A stretch of DNA of 33,382 bases, from positions 1 to 33,382 of the forward strand of contig CAYTUI010000014.1 of assembly GCA_964441335.1 (NCBI GenBank), read 5' to 3'. The first letter of the stretch is position 1, and each line of letters opens with the position of its first letter. Under the pieces are notes generated by a model. The model did no database searches and was not told the origin of the DNA. It was given only the letters and a program-made list of their open reading frames with translations. The translations under genes were made by a program, and so were the position numbers. This DNA comes from CAYTUI01 sp964441335 (GTDB taxonomy: Bacteria > Patescibacteriota > Patescibacteriia > UBA1558 > 2-01-FULL-52-15). Below, piece after piece: positions 9,601 through 19,231 of the stretch.

Positions 9601-12600
9601 CCCCTATGGCCATTATTTAAACCATGATCGCAAAACTCATCGGCATCTTCATGCCCGTCGCCACAGCTACCGGGAGTGGCTCCGACAATAATCGTACAGG
9701 CAACCGGATCACAACTATCCGGCGGATTAATAACATTTCCGGCCGCATCACAATACGCGTCTTCTCCATTACAGACTGAATCAAAGGCCGGTCGAGATCT
9801 AATACACCTACGGACTCCGACCGCATTCGGCGGACAATAGAGAGGATCGGGATTAGTCTCACAATTTAATAAGGTGTGATCCATATCACAATATGACAGG
9901 GCTGCGGGATGATCTAAATCATTACATTCTGAATCAGCCGTGCAACTATGTGTCGGTCCGATATCAAAACTGCAGGTGCCAGATCCACACAAGTCGCACT
10001 CTTCTCCAGCATGAACATCTTCTATGGTACCGTTGCCACACTGGGCGACCTGCCAGGCCGTACAGGTTGAATTACAGTAATTTGGTTGACCGTTCAAAGG
10101 GCCGTCATCGCATAATTCTCCAGGATCAACCGATCTATTGCCACAAATACTGGCGGGCACATCACCGGTACAGGTTGAATTACAGTGGCCGGGCTCGCCG
10201 TTATGGCCGGCCGGTGGCGCTCCCTCATCACAAATTTCTAAAGGCAACTCTGTAATAAAATTTCCACAAGTTAAGGAAAAGCCGCTCGGGGTAATGCCGT
10301 CGCAGAAAGTATTACACTTACCGGGCAAACCATTAAGCTTACCGTCATCGCACTTTTCTATATCGTCATCAACTGTACTTGTTCTAGGCAACCTATCTTT
10401 TCCAGTATTAATGATGCCATCGCCGCAACTATTCAAAGACAGCAATGTGGCCTGACAATTATCCGTGCAATAACTGCAGCTCTTCTCAATGTTATCGCAC
10501 GGTACGCAGGAATCACCAGCCGGGCAATCGCTATTGGATTTACAAAGTTTACTCTTATCGGACAAACAGAAGGTCTTGCCAGGATCTATATCACAACTTT
10601 CATAAGGAATTTCCACAGAAGGAGCCCCCGCGGAGCCATTGCCACACCAGCCGCCAACTATCTTACAAGCGTTAACGCCGGTATCGGTATCGCCGCAGAC
10701 GTACTGTTTGATAGAACTGGAATCTTTAGGCGCCGGACTTTTATATAGATCAGGTTCGCACTGTTCCCCAGCCGCAATATTTAAAATACTGTCGCCGCAG
10801 ACCGCCGGTATAACCGAGGCTGTGCCGACATCGCTACAATCTCTTTGACAGCTACTATTACAGAACAACGCCTGATCGGCCGGACAGGAATGACCAGATA
10901 GCCCCTGGAAAGTATCGCATTGTTCGCTGGCGTCATTAACAATACCATCACCGCAATAAGCGCCAAAACCGGAACAGGCGGTATTGCAGTTGCCATAAGT
11001 TCCGTTGGCCGGACCGTCATCGCAAAGTTCCGGCAGCTGAACTTGACCGTCACCACATTGACCGATATATGGAGTGCCTCGGGTACAACTGAACTGACAA
11101 TCGTTACCGCAACTAACATCACCGGCCAAAGCGCAATCGTAACCGGCCGGAGTCATAGACGGATAAGTCGTATTAGGTCCTTCACACTGTTCGTAAGGCG
11201 ACTCTACTACACCATTGCCGCAGGTGCCGCCACATTTAGAAGCATCTACAGAATACCAGCCGTCGCAGTTTGGCAAACAACCAACTGTCTGGGGATTATT
11301 AGGATTGGCAATATGATGCTGTTCAAAACAACCTTCCACAAAACCACCATCACATTTTTCTCCGCTCTCAACTACGCCATTACCACAAAAACCAGCCTGC
11401 ACTCCACCAATACAAATTGCGCTATTACTGACTTCAATATTATCATTGGCTGTCGGCCAGTTAAAATTAGCCGGCGTTCCTTGTCTGGTTTCTAAATGCG
11501 CAGACAAGCGGTAAGAATCACCGACTGCTTGAGCCTGCTGAATTTGATAAATATAAACGTAGGAATCGGCCGGACAACTAAAACTTCTAGCCACAGCGTC
11601 CCAACAAGTTTCAGGATCAAAGTTAGGACCGCTGGCAGTACAGTCAGCGAATCTATTATAAGGATCAAGCGGCATATTAAAGGAGCCTAGGGTGGGCGCA
11701 AAAGTCTGTGTCCAAGACGGCCACTTACTGGTGCTCATACCGCTAACAAAGGTACCGCCGCCTAATTTTGGATAAAAAGCCACACAAGCGCCATTGTCAG
11801 GACACTGACTGCTTAAAACACAAGGTACCAGTGGACTATTAGCGCAGAATTTATGAGTGGCGGAATATTCTTCCAACTCTCGGCCGATCGCATGAATATC
11901 ATTATATCTTTGGACATCACGTCTAATCATGGCCCGCTTACTGTTGCACAAAGTATTATCAGAACAGGCGCTGTCATCATCACACTTGAACGTGACATCA
12001 GTACCGCAGAAAGCCGGTGCGGCCGTCATCCAACTGTCACCCAAAGTAAATGACTGATTGAATTTCCACTTCTCAACCAATTGAGCGAATAAACGCTTAG
12101 TAGAATCAACAGCGCTTTCGTTATAACTCATCAAATAAATATTAGTGTAGACTGTACTGCCGGAAATATTACCGGCGGCCACATAGACAGTCGTGCCGTC
12201 CTGAATAGCCGGATAGCCGTCAACCATAATTGAACTTGGACTGCCCGAAGGATTGGGGGCATATTTTTTATACCAAGACAAAGGATCCAGATGCTCCAAA
12301 TTCTTCATAACCCTAATAACAATCACGTCATAGGTACCAACCGGTGTTTGAGCCTTGGCATTATTCAAACCAATCAAAGCCAACAGTTGATCAAATAAAC
12401 CGGCGACTTTTTTAATAACTGTTCCAAAAGTAACCGGCTGTCTGACCACCACATCCACGACTGCCGGTTGCGACCAACCATTGACGGTATCGCGAACCCT
12501 AAAGGTTACCTGATGCACGCCGGATTCAATAAAGGTATGCTCGGCCTCAAACATGGAAATAATATTGGAACTACCCGGATCCTGAAAATCCCAGACAAAA

Positions 12601-15600
12601 GAATCTAGGTCGGTGTAGCCATGAGCGCTGGTTGTGAAATGCACCTTATCACCGACATTTATGTATAGTGTTCTACCGGAGACCACTGGAGTTTCAAAGG
12701 CTGCTTCGGGCGAACGCAACGGACCGGCAGTAGTATCATTAACAGTAATCTTCACGGACTTAGTCGCCCCCGGATTGGTAAACGGCGTGGATTTGTTTTC
12801 TCCTAACTTAAAGACTAAATTATAGTTGCCGGCTTCTTTCGGAACCCACAAAGCTACACCGGTATAAGGATTAAAAGTAGCTCCTGCCGGCCAAGACGAA
12901 GTTGGATCCCTAAACATCACAAACTGATCACCTTCGGCATCAGTAGCCTGCAACTTCAAATAAACCAAATCTCCGACATTAACTGTTTGGTCCAGATCGG
13001 CCGAGTCAAAATTCGGAGGTGTATTACCAAAGCCTGGGATATCTCCGCCTTCTTTGGTAGCATCAACCACAAAAATATGTTCACGCAATAAATCCCCTGT
13101 GCCGTTTCGTTTCAACGGATTGGGCAAATTCGGCAAGTCATTCGTTCCTGGTCCTAAACTATCTTTACAGTAATCCACCGAGAAATCATAATCAGCATCA
13201 ACATAAGGACCGGGTAAAGTACTGGCGGCATTAATCAGCCAGGGGTTTTCACAAATATTTATCTCAATTCTAGAATAACCCGTACCTTTACCAAGATCAA
13301 AAGGGCTGGGTGGCACACCAATCATAACAATGCCTGAAGCGTCAACATAAGCGTAATCGTAGCCGTTCTTATTCTTGGAGCTGATTGTTTCCAGACCGGT
13401 TTGATTAAAAGCACCAGGAACGGTAATCCAGTCACTGCCCTTAGCCCGCCATTGATAATCTACTCCGCTAATAACAATGCCGGTATTATCATGAGCTTCA
13501 GCTTGGAAAGTATGACTGGTAACACTGCGGAATGTATAAGGATGTGGATCAACAGTGACATAGCCGATTTTACAGATAGAATCAGTGGTGGTAAAACCCC
13601 AAGTTTCTGACACAATGTGTAAATTCTGTCCATAGACATCTTGCAGATCTTTATTATTGATCGCTACTGTAATTGTCTGGTTGGCCGGCAAAATTCCGCT
13701 GTCCGGCGCAAAAACTACCTTGTCGCCCAAAATATAACTGCTACCGGCTATTGGTCCAGTAGAATCAGAAACCTCCAGTAGCAGTGGTGAGCTCATTGTA
13801 GCGACCGGATTACTAAAGACTGCCGCTATTTGGGCATTGCGACAATAGTTACCTCCATCGGGCGGTAATCCCTCAACAAAATCAAAAACCGGAGCCGGTG
13901 GCGGCGGACCAATAGTCGCGTCACTAACGGTCAGCAAACCCACTGCTTCTGTTACGGACGGATGAGCTGTTAAAGAGACTTTAATATTTGCCTGATCGCC
14001 AGCCAAAACGCCGATATCAACGCTGACTGTCTGGGCAGGCAAAACATAATTAGGCGGATTAGGATCGCTGTCATTTGTGACGGTGGCAACATTAACAGCC
14101 GGCGCTACATCAACTTCTGACCAAGCCCAATCATAACCTGTGGGATCCAAAAGCATTGGTCCGCAACCCGGCACGCTGGCAGCCTGCACATAAGCCTGAT
14201 AGTTCAAATTTTGACCGGCATTAGCAATAACGTCATCCGGCGACATCCAAACAACATCTGGCTGACAATCTGTCGTGCCTGTCTTAAAAGTCCAGCTAAA
14301 ACTATCTGGGGTGCCAACGGGAAAATTCAAATTAGTCAAAAAGTCGCTGTAATCACTCTGCACCGTGCCAGACACTATCATTCTGTATTTGGTATCTTGC
14401 GCTAAGACAGCGGCCGGCGAGAGCGTAACCTTATGCAAAGCACTGTCATAAATAAAAGATGACAAAGCTAAGGCCGGTCCATAAGCGCCAGGACCACAAT
14501 CCGGAATAGTGCATTTATGAATAGTAACTTTGTTATTTAAACTAACAGCGTTCATCGGCATATTAAAGGTGACGGTCGGAGCCACATTGGTGCAAGCCGC
14601 TTCGCAACTGCCGCCCGGAGCGTAATCAATGACGAACGGCTGGCCGGCAATAATCTTTATATCCGAACTGCCGGTTAAGCCGCTGGATAATTCGGTGGCA
14701 TTAACTAACGAGCTATTCACCGGCGTATTACCGGCCACTAAATCTGCCTGATTACCGGCGCTGACAAAAGAGCTAAAATCCGCAGGTGTTGCCGGAGTCC
14801 AGCCCCAATTTAATAAACTGCTGTTACAAATAATGCAAGAGGTGCCTTCAGTCGCTAAACTTGTCAGATGACTGCCCTGACCCAAATACAAAGTGGCCGC
14901 CGGTGGTTCCACCATAACAGTATCTACCTGACACTGCGGCATGGAAACGTCTCTAGTATGGAAATGCCAGGCATTACCTAATTGCGGATCCCCGGCCCAA
15001 GTGCTGTTATCAGCCGCAGTAACACCGCCAACTTTTAAACGAACTTCATACCAGGTGCTGGTATCAAATAACGAGCTGGATTGCCACAAAAAGCCGCTGC
15101 TACCCAAAGGTGTAAAAGTACCCGAGGCTGTTATATCTGAACAAGCAAAAGCCGGGTTCCAAATATTGCCGCTGTTGCATTTATGAATAGTTACGTTGCT
15201 AGAAATTGTACTAAAGATAATATCGGTGGTAAATCTGGCGGCAATAGCGGCATCAGTTGGCGCGTTCTCCTCGGGATCAGCCGGATCATGCGGCGCCACT
15301 AATTGTTCAAAAGGAAATGGCGACGGTGATTGTACTTTGACTGAACATTGTTGATCCTTTACCAGCTCAAAAGGCAGACTGGCGGTGGTAAAGTGCCAAC
15401 TATAGGTACAAGAATTGACAGCACTGATTGGCGGAATTGTTCCAACTTCAAAAGGATATTTGCCACTCTTAGAATCGCTATTAGTCAAAGTTAATAAACC
15501 TGTTTGCGCGCCGGTCGGCACTTCAGCATCCAAAACTTGCTGATCGTTCCAAACGCCCAAGCCAGTAGCCGACAAACCATCATGAAAAACTACTTGACCG

Positions 15601-17684
15601 GCCCCGGAACCAAAGGCTTCGCCAAAAATATCTATCTTATCACCGGGTTCGGCTTTAGCCGGACTAAGCAAACAAATACCCGGGCTAAGGGTCAATGAAT
15701 CATTTTTAGTAAAATCTTTTTTATTGCTAGCTGTTCCGCTGGTCGGTTTAACATATACCTTATAAGCCCCACCGTCCGGCAAAATACTGTCATCTAGAAC
15801 TTTAACAGTAATATGACTATTGGTCCAAAAACCAGTATCACCGCATGCCGCCGGAAAATTTGGAATAAAAGCGTGGGCTATACCGGCGCCATCCTCAAAA
15901 AAGACTACGCCAATACTATCGCCAAAATTACTGCCGTAAATCTGAACATACTGATTGGTAGCTCCTGTTGTCGGATCAATATAATCAATCCGCGCTCCGC
16001 CAGTACCACTACCCAAAACATTAAAGTTTAACCAATTACTGGACTCGTCTCCCACTTTAACCGTTAGACCGACATTAGCCGGTGAAACATTTGGCACATC
16101 TGATTGGGCGGTAGTTGGGGATAGAAATTCATTATTAAGACCACTGACTCCTCCGAATAAAATATCCCGACCTGCTCCGACAAAATTATTACCGACTAAA
16201 TCAACGGTGTCACCAGGGGCTCCCATAACCGGGGTCACTAAACACAAACCGGGTCTGATTTTATCGTTAATAGTAAAATCGTGTGTGCCGCTTAACTCGG
16301 CCACCGCTGTTTCAACTTCTATTTGTGCCGCCCCGTCAGCATCAGGAATAACTTGCGGGACTTCCATTATTATCTGATTATCTGTCCAGTTACTGGTACA
16401 AGCTCCAGTCGGGAAAGAGTTAGGATAATCATCAGCACCAAAATAAAAGTGTAAAGTTCCGGGAGCCGCTCCAAAACCGCTACCCAAAATTGTTATATAA
16501 TTACCAACTTCCCCATTATCAGGATAAACTCCGGAAATAACCGGACCACCTGTTCCCGGCGGTAAACCACAAAAACTTGCCGGCTGACAACTACTGCTGG
16601 CGCAACAGTCAGAAGCGCATTCTCCGGCCGAGCTACAAGGGATGGTGAAATATTTACCGTTACTCTCCACTCCTCCGACTTTAACTTTGACAAAACCCGA
16701 CAAAGCGGTTTCCGGCGCGCCATCCGGCACCTTAAAGCTTATTTGAGATGCATCCCAACTATTAATATTCAAACCGCTACCGTTAGTAATATCAAAACGT
16801 CCAGCTACTCCTTCCATAGAGACTTCATCAATTGCCGATCCGAAATTACTGCCCTTAATAATGACCGGGCTAAAACCAGCAGATCCAATTTCTGGATCGA
16901 TACAGTCAATAACCGGTCCTGTTCCTTCATTAACTTGAGTTAAGCCGCACTGGGAGCTGGCAATAGAACACTGATCGCCGTTATTCTCAATAACTACATT
17001 ATATAAATTTGCCGGCAATCCTGAAGGCACTTTAACCGTAACAATCCACCAGTCAGATCCGGTAGTGTTCCACTCGGCCGCCGGACAAGCCACTAAATCA
17101 GCGTCCACAGAAGTAGCTCCCTGTTGAAATTTAACTTTACTGACTGTTGGATTAACATAAGCGCCAAAATTCCAGCCCTGAATTGTCACATTAGAACCCG
17201 GGAAGGTTGGGGATTCTACCTGACAAACTTTAATTATACCGACACCGGGATTAGGGCAAGGAGCTCCCGTAACTGGTGGTGGTGGTCCGGGTGGAACACC
17301 GGGTGTACTCGGTCCAGTTGCGTTAGTAAGATTTCTGACAATAAAGAAAGCGATAGAATAAGAAGCTAAAATCAACAACAGTCCAATAACCGCGCTAGTA
17401 ATAATCTTTTTGGCTTGTGAAACCTTATCAGCGTTACCGCCGGAAGTCATCCAGATAAACCCACCATAAAGCATCAAGAGCACCGCCAGAATACCTAAAA
17501 AGCCAAAAATAATCTGGACAATATTTTGAATAGTGATTTTAATATCCTGCGAACTTAAACCGGCAAAAGTGGTCGGAAAATCCACTGACGCCTGCGCCCA
17601 AACCAAACCGGGAATTAGGAGCGCAAAAACTCCCAGACCCAGAAAGGCAAATTTGAAATTTCTATTTTTTTTGAAAAAACTCAT
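6654..17684 (-). CDS. Giant multidomain surface protein with N-terminal T4SS-pilin-like domain (3676 aa)
   Basis: This uninterrupted frame takes a third of the window. Residues 1-30 are a signal-like segment ending AQA. To about 122 there are two hydrophobic helices flanking MTSGGNADKVSQAKK, the pattern of the T4SS-pilin domain common in CPR bacteria. A Pro-rich linker (125-140) follows. Then come several IPT/TIG-like beta domains (about 150-760, with IxGxxFG turns), SbsA/Big-type Ig domains (about 770-1420), a cadherin/He_PIG-like domain (about 1565-1632) and a PKD-like domain (about 1660-1750, SFVWDFQD). A pseudopilin-like stretch (about 1910-2080) has RRDVQRYNDIHAIGRELEEY, a YP turn and a WPSW loop. 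About 19 cysteine-rich repeats of the CGNGxxExGExCDDG type (DUF4215/myxococcal Cys-rich class, about 2095-3115) come next. The C-terminal 560 residues look beta-propeller-like. Likely role: membrane-rooted adhesin or contact fibre; this is inference. Confidence 0.85.
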   Translation of the reverse strand: MSFFKKNRNFKFAFLGLGVFALLIPGLVWAQASVDFPTTFAGLSSQDIKITIQNIVQIIFGFLGILAVLLMLYGGFIWMTSGGNADKVSQAKKIITSAVIGLLLILASYSIAFFIVRNLTNATGPSTPGVPPGPPPPVTGAPCPNPGVGIIKVCQVESPTFPGSNVTIQGWNFGAYVNPTVSKVKFQQGATSVDADLVACPAAEWNTTGSDWWIVTVKVPSGLPANLYNVVIENNGDQCSIASSQCGLTQVNEGTGPVIDCIDPEIGSAGFSPVIIKGSNFGSAIDEVSMEGVAGRFDITNGSGLNINSWDASQISFKVPDGAPETALSGFVKVKVGGVESNGKYFTIPCSSAGECASDCCASSSCQPASFCGLPPGTGGPVISGVYPDNGEVGNYITILGSGFGAAPGTLHFYFGADDYPNSFPTGACTSNWTDNQIIMEVPQVIPDADGAAQIEVETAVAELSGTHDFTINDKIRPGLCLVTPVMGAPGDTVDLVGNNFVGAGRDILFGGVSGLNNEFLSPTTAQSDVPNVSPANVGLTVKVGDESSNWLNFNVLGSGTGGARIDYIDPTTGATNQYVQIYGSNFGDSIGVVFFEDGAGIAHAFIPNFPAACGDTGFWTNSHITVKVLDDSILPDGGAYKVYVKPTSGTASNKKDFTKNDSLTLSPGICLLSPAKAEPGDKIDIFGEAFGSGAGQVVFHDGLSATGLGVWNDQQVLDAEVPTGAQTGLLTLTNSDSKSGKYPFEVGTIPPISAVNSCTYSWHFTTASLPFELVKDQQCSVKVQSPSPFPFEQLVAPHDPADPEENAPTDAAIAARFTTDIIFSTISSNVTIHKCNSGNIWNPAFACSDITASGTFTPLGSSGFLWQSSSLFDTSTWYEVRLKVGGVTAADNSTWAGDPQLGNAWHFHTRDVSMPQCQVDTVMVEPPAATLYLGQGSHLTSLATEGTSCIICNSSLLNWGWTPATPADFSSFVSAGNQADLVAGNTPVNSSLVNATELSSGLTGSSDIKIIAGQPFVIDYAPGGSCEAACTNVAPTVTFNMPMNAVSLNNKVTIHKCTIPDCGPGAYGPALALSSFIYDSALHKVTLSPAAVLAQDTKYRMIVSGTVQSDYSDFLTNLNFPVGTPDSFSWTFKTGTTDCQPDVVWMSPDDVIANAGQNLNYQAYVQAASVPGCGPMLLDPTGYDWAWSEVDVAPAVNVATVTNDSDPNPPNYVLPAQTVSVDIGVLAGDQANIKVSLTAHPSVTEAVGLLTVSDATIGPPPPAPVFDFVEGLPPDGGNYCRNAQIAAVFSNPVATMSSPLLLEVSDSTGPIAGSSYILGDKVVFAPDSGILPANQTITVAINNKDLQDVYGQNLHIVSETWGFTTTDSICKIGYVTVDPHPYTFRSVTSHTFQAEAHDNTGIVISGVDYQWRAKGSDWITVPGAFNQTGLETISSKNKNGYDYAYVDASGIVMIGVPPSPFDLGKGTGYSRIEINICENPWLINAASTLPGPYVDADYDFSVDYCKDSLGPGTNDLPNLPNPLKRNGTGDLLREHIFVVDATKEGGDIPGFGNTPPNFDSADLDQTVNVGDLVYLKLQATDAEGDQFVMFRDPTSSWPAGATFNPYTGVALWVPKEAGNYNLVFKLGENKSTPFTNPGATKSVKITVNDTTAGPLRSPEAAFETPVVSGRTLYINVGDKVHFTTSAHGYTDLDSFVWDFQDPGSSNIISMFEAEHTFIESGVHQVTFRVRDTVNGWSQPAVVDVVVRQPVTFGTVIKKVAGLFDQLLALIGLNNAKAQTPVGTYDVIVIRVMKNLEHLDPLSWYKKYAPNPSGSPSSIMVDGYPAIQDGTTVYVAAGNISGSTVYTNIYLMSYNESAVDSTKRLFAQLVEKWKFNQSFTLGDSWMTAAPAFCGTDVTFKCDDDSACSDNTLCNSKRAMIRRDVQRYNDIHAIGRELEEYSATHKFCANSPLVPCVLSSQCPDNGACVAFYPKLGGGTFVSGMSTSKWPSWTQTFAPTLGSFNMPLDPYNRFADCTASGPNFDPETCWDAVARSFSCPADSYVYIYQIQQAQAVGDSYRLSAHLETRQGTPANFNWPTANDNIEVSNSAICIGGVQAGFCGNGVVESGEKCDGGFVEGCFEQHHIANPNNPQTVGCLPNCDGWYSVDASKCGGTCGNGVVESPYEQCEGPNTTYPSMTPAGYDCALAGDVSCGNDCQFSCTRGTPYIGQCGDGQVQLPELCDDGPANGTYGNCNTACSGFGAYCGDGIVNDASEQCDTFQGLSGHSCPADQALFCNSSCQRDCSDVGTASVIPAVCGDSILNIAAGEQCEPDLYKSPAPKDSSSIKQYVCGDTDTGVNACKIVGGWCGNGSAGAPSVEIPYESCDIDPGKTFCLSDKSKLCKSNSDCPAGDSCVPCDNIEKSCSYCTDNCQATLLSLNSCGDGIINTGKDRLPRTSTVDDDIEKCDDGKLNGLPGKCNTFCDGITPSGFSLTCGNFITELPLEICDEGAPPAGHNGEPGHCNSTCTGDVPASICGNRSVDPGELCDDGPLNGQPNYCNSTCTAWQVAQCGNGTIEDVHAGEECDLCGSGTCSFDIGPTHSCTADSECNDLDHPAALSYCDMDHTLLNCETNPDPLYCPPNAVGVRRCIRSRPAFDSVCNGEDAYCDAAGNVINPPDSCDPVACTIIVGATPGSCGDGHEDADEFCDHGLNNGHRGFCNATCSALYTWCGDDITTNPNDESVPETCDDGSGPTGNGTTVGGCNAACTAIITQICGNGTPEGTEQCDDGNTISGDGCSSVCTEESAAAYCGNSVKEAGEGCDWGCPLTIAICLESTGGPSDEDPPSDGGFCYKCRNICGNGGEPWPLASAPNLDPAWGEWCDDGWAINGTAIGACNAYCNGYVNSICGNGTIESAGHDGILGNGDDELCDGDPDRTVACTVNKVTTGISQTYDGTKIQICDDAADTQTCQWSAGICDSADECGDHVKNGTEVCDSPDFGGDSCEARGFAGGNLTCSAGCNQISTGSCVTSVCGDGTVQSPAEECEPLINPPQTQACTTASSYPGTQTRTCNAVGNPNQCKWSTWTACSSTLSCNDGVLTSPPEVCDTPGEILGEIACASGVIYQSCSNDCKSKVNSTCQPFGLRIMSRSADVVYINNHLSLHNACIEFGPDGDSGWLDPDGVLYPDTQVEDPSVGNVCPVGSFTASPQTFASTYYDVNLEYEGPTLYRAAVKQNGTGPRPAIEIIDTSTFVPSSSNIVLDSFDISPDNIGLAVDASKAYIGWWKQAASVGNRRYNIARVDRFSLAVEATQEYGFTGVLGEDCSDLQESGSNLYSVCMDALTNYLTVRIFDKNSLTLINTLSSTSAQVTKIASAMDYGLGRLYFVSSMFVGGLRFGYLDLSSNTFTIGATMSVGSAYHKPSIVLNSSFIYVDFSTSNATVVINRLYMFQKSNLALITDIAGPSHFRTAGLDVSDSLLVMAVSGPTTATKNQVALYNPNDLSSVDLANNISVGRNSLTAQIISDSEIVMSSVNSGTGYIDKVSFSTQPEVPFTSYSNVSNRGVGTFVDSWETVGHNAVAIKMWNSSETDFQAVYTSKMAYLNSKPDLFPTMNSAQFPNKWKCYSDSGMPPSQASRPWYDKDYINVASLAELVKWTTPQQVSGCNLGVATPLFTVNTDKTCFYRRPDAISVMYCRLDYINF

Positions 17685-17689
17685 AGATT

Positions 17690-19213
17690 TTAATCAGGCA
17701 CCGCAGTGCAGGACGTACCGCTACAGCCGGGTTCTGGATCATAACAACCACAGCTACCACCGGGATCATTACATGAACAAGGGAAATAACAATTTTGATT
17801 AATATCAGTCACACCGGATTTAACAGCCACATCATAACCGCTGACCGGATTAAAGGGGGTGTGACTAATCTTAACCTGGTTGCCGGCAATTAAGTCCAGC
17901 CAATAGCCAACGCCCGGACCGGAGATACCGATATTGGTGGAATTAACGGAGCTGACACTCATCGGCTTGCTGAAGTGAACTTCCAACGGATCGGTAATAC
18001 CAAAATCAATAGAATTATGAGTCGGTACCTGCTTGATAATGTGTGGTGGTACCAAATCCAGCAAATTATTAGTGATAAAATTCCAGGTATACTCTGGCGA
18101 CAATTTGTTGCCAGCCATATCCTCCACTCCACCGGTTACCAAACCCTCATAAGTTTCCGGCCCATTCAAACAATAGACAGTCCCGCCGCAAGAATTTTCT
18201 CCACAACTAACATCAGAAATAAACTCGGTTATTTGGTAACCGCTACCAATAGAATAAAAACCAGAAGCTACTGTTCCAGTGGAATCAGTCAGGGTAATAT
18301 TAAAAGTCGGGCTGGCCGGACCGGAAGCCGTCGCCGGATTAACCGCTTCAGAATAATTAATTTGCACTAAAGTATTGCGGGCAACACCAGAGCCGACAGG
18401 GATGACACTAACAACATACGGCGCTGTGGTATCCAAGAAACTACTAACAGTAAAACTCCAGGCATAGCCAACTGCCGGTAAAGCGTCTCCACCGGCTAAC
18501 TTAGCAATACCACCGGCACCGCCTTTCAATAAAATCTGATGTCTTTGATCGCCGCTAGCCGAGCCGTAATATAGATCAGGAGTCGTTAATTGAATAATAA
18601 AAGTTAGATTGTCAGTTGTGTTATAGCTTACGTCATTTTGATACTCTTGCGCTGTTTCCAAATTCTTAATAGTAACGGTTCCGGCGTTCATGGTAGCCGG
18701 GTCAATTTTTTCTTTAAAAGTTATGACTACCTTAGTATTGCGGGCAATGCCGGTAGCGTCAACTCCCGGATAATGACTTTCAATAATACCACTGCCAATG
18801 GCTGTCGGTGGCGGCGGACCCGGCGGACCACCAGGCGGAACCCCGGTTGATGTCCCGCCGATTAAATTATTGATAATAAAGGAGGCGATGCCGTATGAAG
18901 TAAGAATTAATAGCAATCCGATAACAGCACTAATAATAATTTTTTTAGCTTGCGAAATCTTGTCGGCATTACCGCCGGAAGTCATCCATACAAAACCACC
19001 GTAAAGAATAAGTAAGACCGCCAGAATACCCAAAAACCCCAGAACAATACGAACGATGTTCTGGATAGTCACTTTTAGATCTTGAGAGCTTAAACCAGCA
19101 AAACTACTTGGGAAATCTAATGAAGTTTGAGCTGAAACGACAAATGGAATAATTATAATAGCCGTGACAACAGCTACTAAGCCAAACTTCTTTAAACCCT
19201 TGTTAACAAGCAT
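17690..19213 (-). CDS. T4SS-pilin-like membrane domain fused to Ig-like ectodomain (507 aa)
   Basis: Residues 1-125 closely parallel the N-termini of the two flanking genes: a signal segment ending VSAQ, SFAGLSSQDLKVTIQNIV, then helices flanking MTSGGNADKISQAKK. A Gly/Pro-rich linker (about 127-140) is followed by three SbsA/Big_5-type domains with the recurrent phrases GIARNTKVVITFKEKIDP, SGVARNTLVQINYSEAVNP and FGITDPLEVHFSKPMS. The C-terminus is Cys-rich (about ten Cys in the last 50 residues) and may be disulfide-stabilised. It lies 5 bases from the giant gene and 18 from the 123-aa paralogue, so all three are probably one transcript. It looks like a shorter relative of the giant protein. 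Confidence 0.8.
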   Translation of the reverse strand: MLVNKGLKKFGLVAVVTAIIIIPFVVSAQTSLDFPSSFAGLSSQDLKVTIQNIVRIVLGFLGILAVLLILYGGFVWMTSGGNADKISQAKKIIISAVIGLLLILTSYGIASFIINNLIGGTSTGVPPGGPPGPPPPTAIGSGIIESHYPGVDATGIARNTKVVITFKEKIDPATMNAGTVTIKNLETAQEYQNDVSYNTTDNLTFIIQLTTPDLYYGSASGDQRHQILLKGGAGGIAKLAGGDALPAVGYAWSFTVSSFLDTTAPYVVSVIPVGSGVARNTLVQINYSEAVNPATASGPASPTFNITLTDSTGTVASGFYSIGSGYQITEFISDVSCGENSCGGTVYCLNGPETYEGLVTGGVEDMAGNKLSPEYTWNFITNNLLDLVPPHIIKQVPTHNSIDFGITDPLEVHFSKPMSVSSVNSTNIGISGPGVGYWLDLIAGNQVKISHTPFNPVSGYDVAVKSGVTDINQNCYFPCSCNDPGGSCGCYDPEPGCSGTSCTAVPD

Positions 19214-19231
19214 GGGATTTTGATTTGCTAA

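Noticed and set aside
8340..11400. CRISPR-like or tandem DNA repeat array in the giant gene
   Set aside because: The repetition is at protein level (Cys-rich repeats) with diverged DNA and irregular spacing; there are no uniform direct repeats or unique spacers.
10920..11495. 191-aa plus-strand frame inside the giant gene
   Set aside because: It is a long antisense frame produced by the biased codons of the Cys-rich repeats; no start signal or domain.
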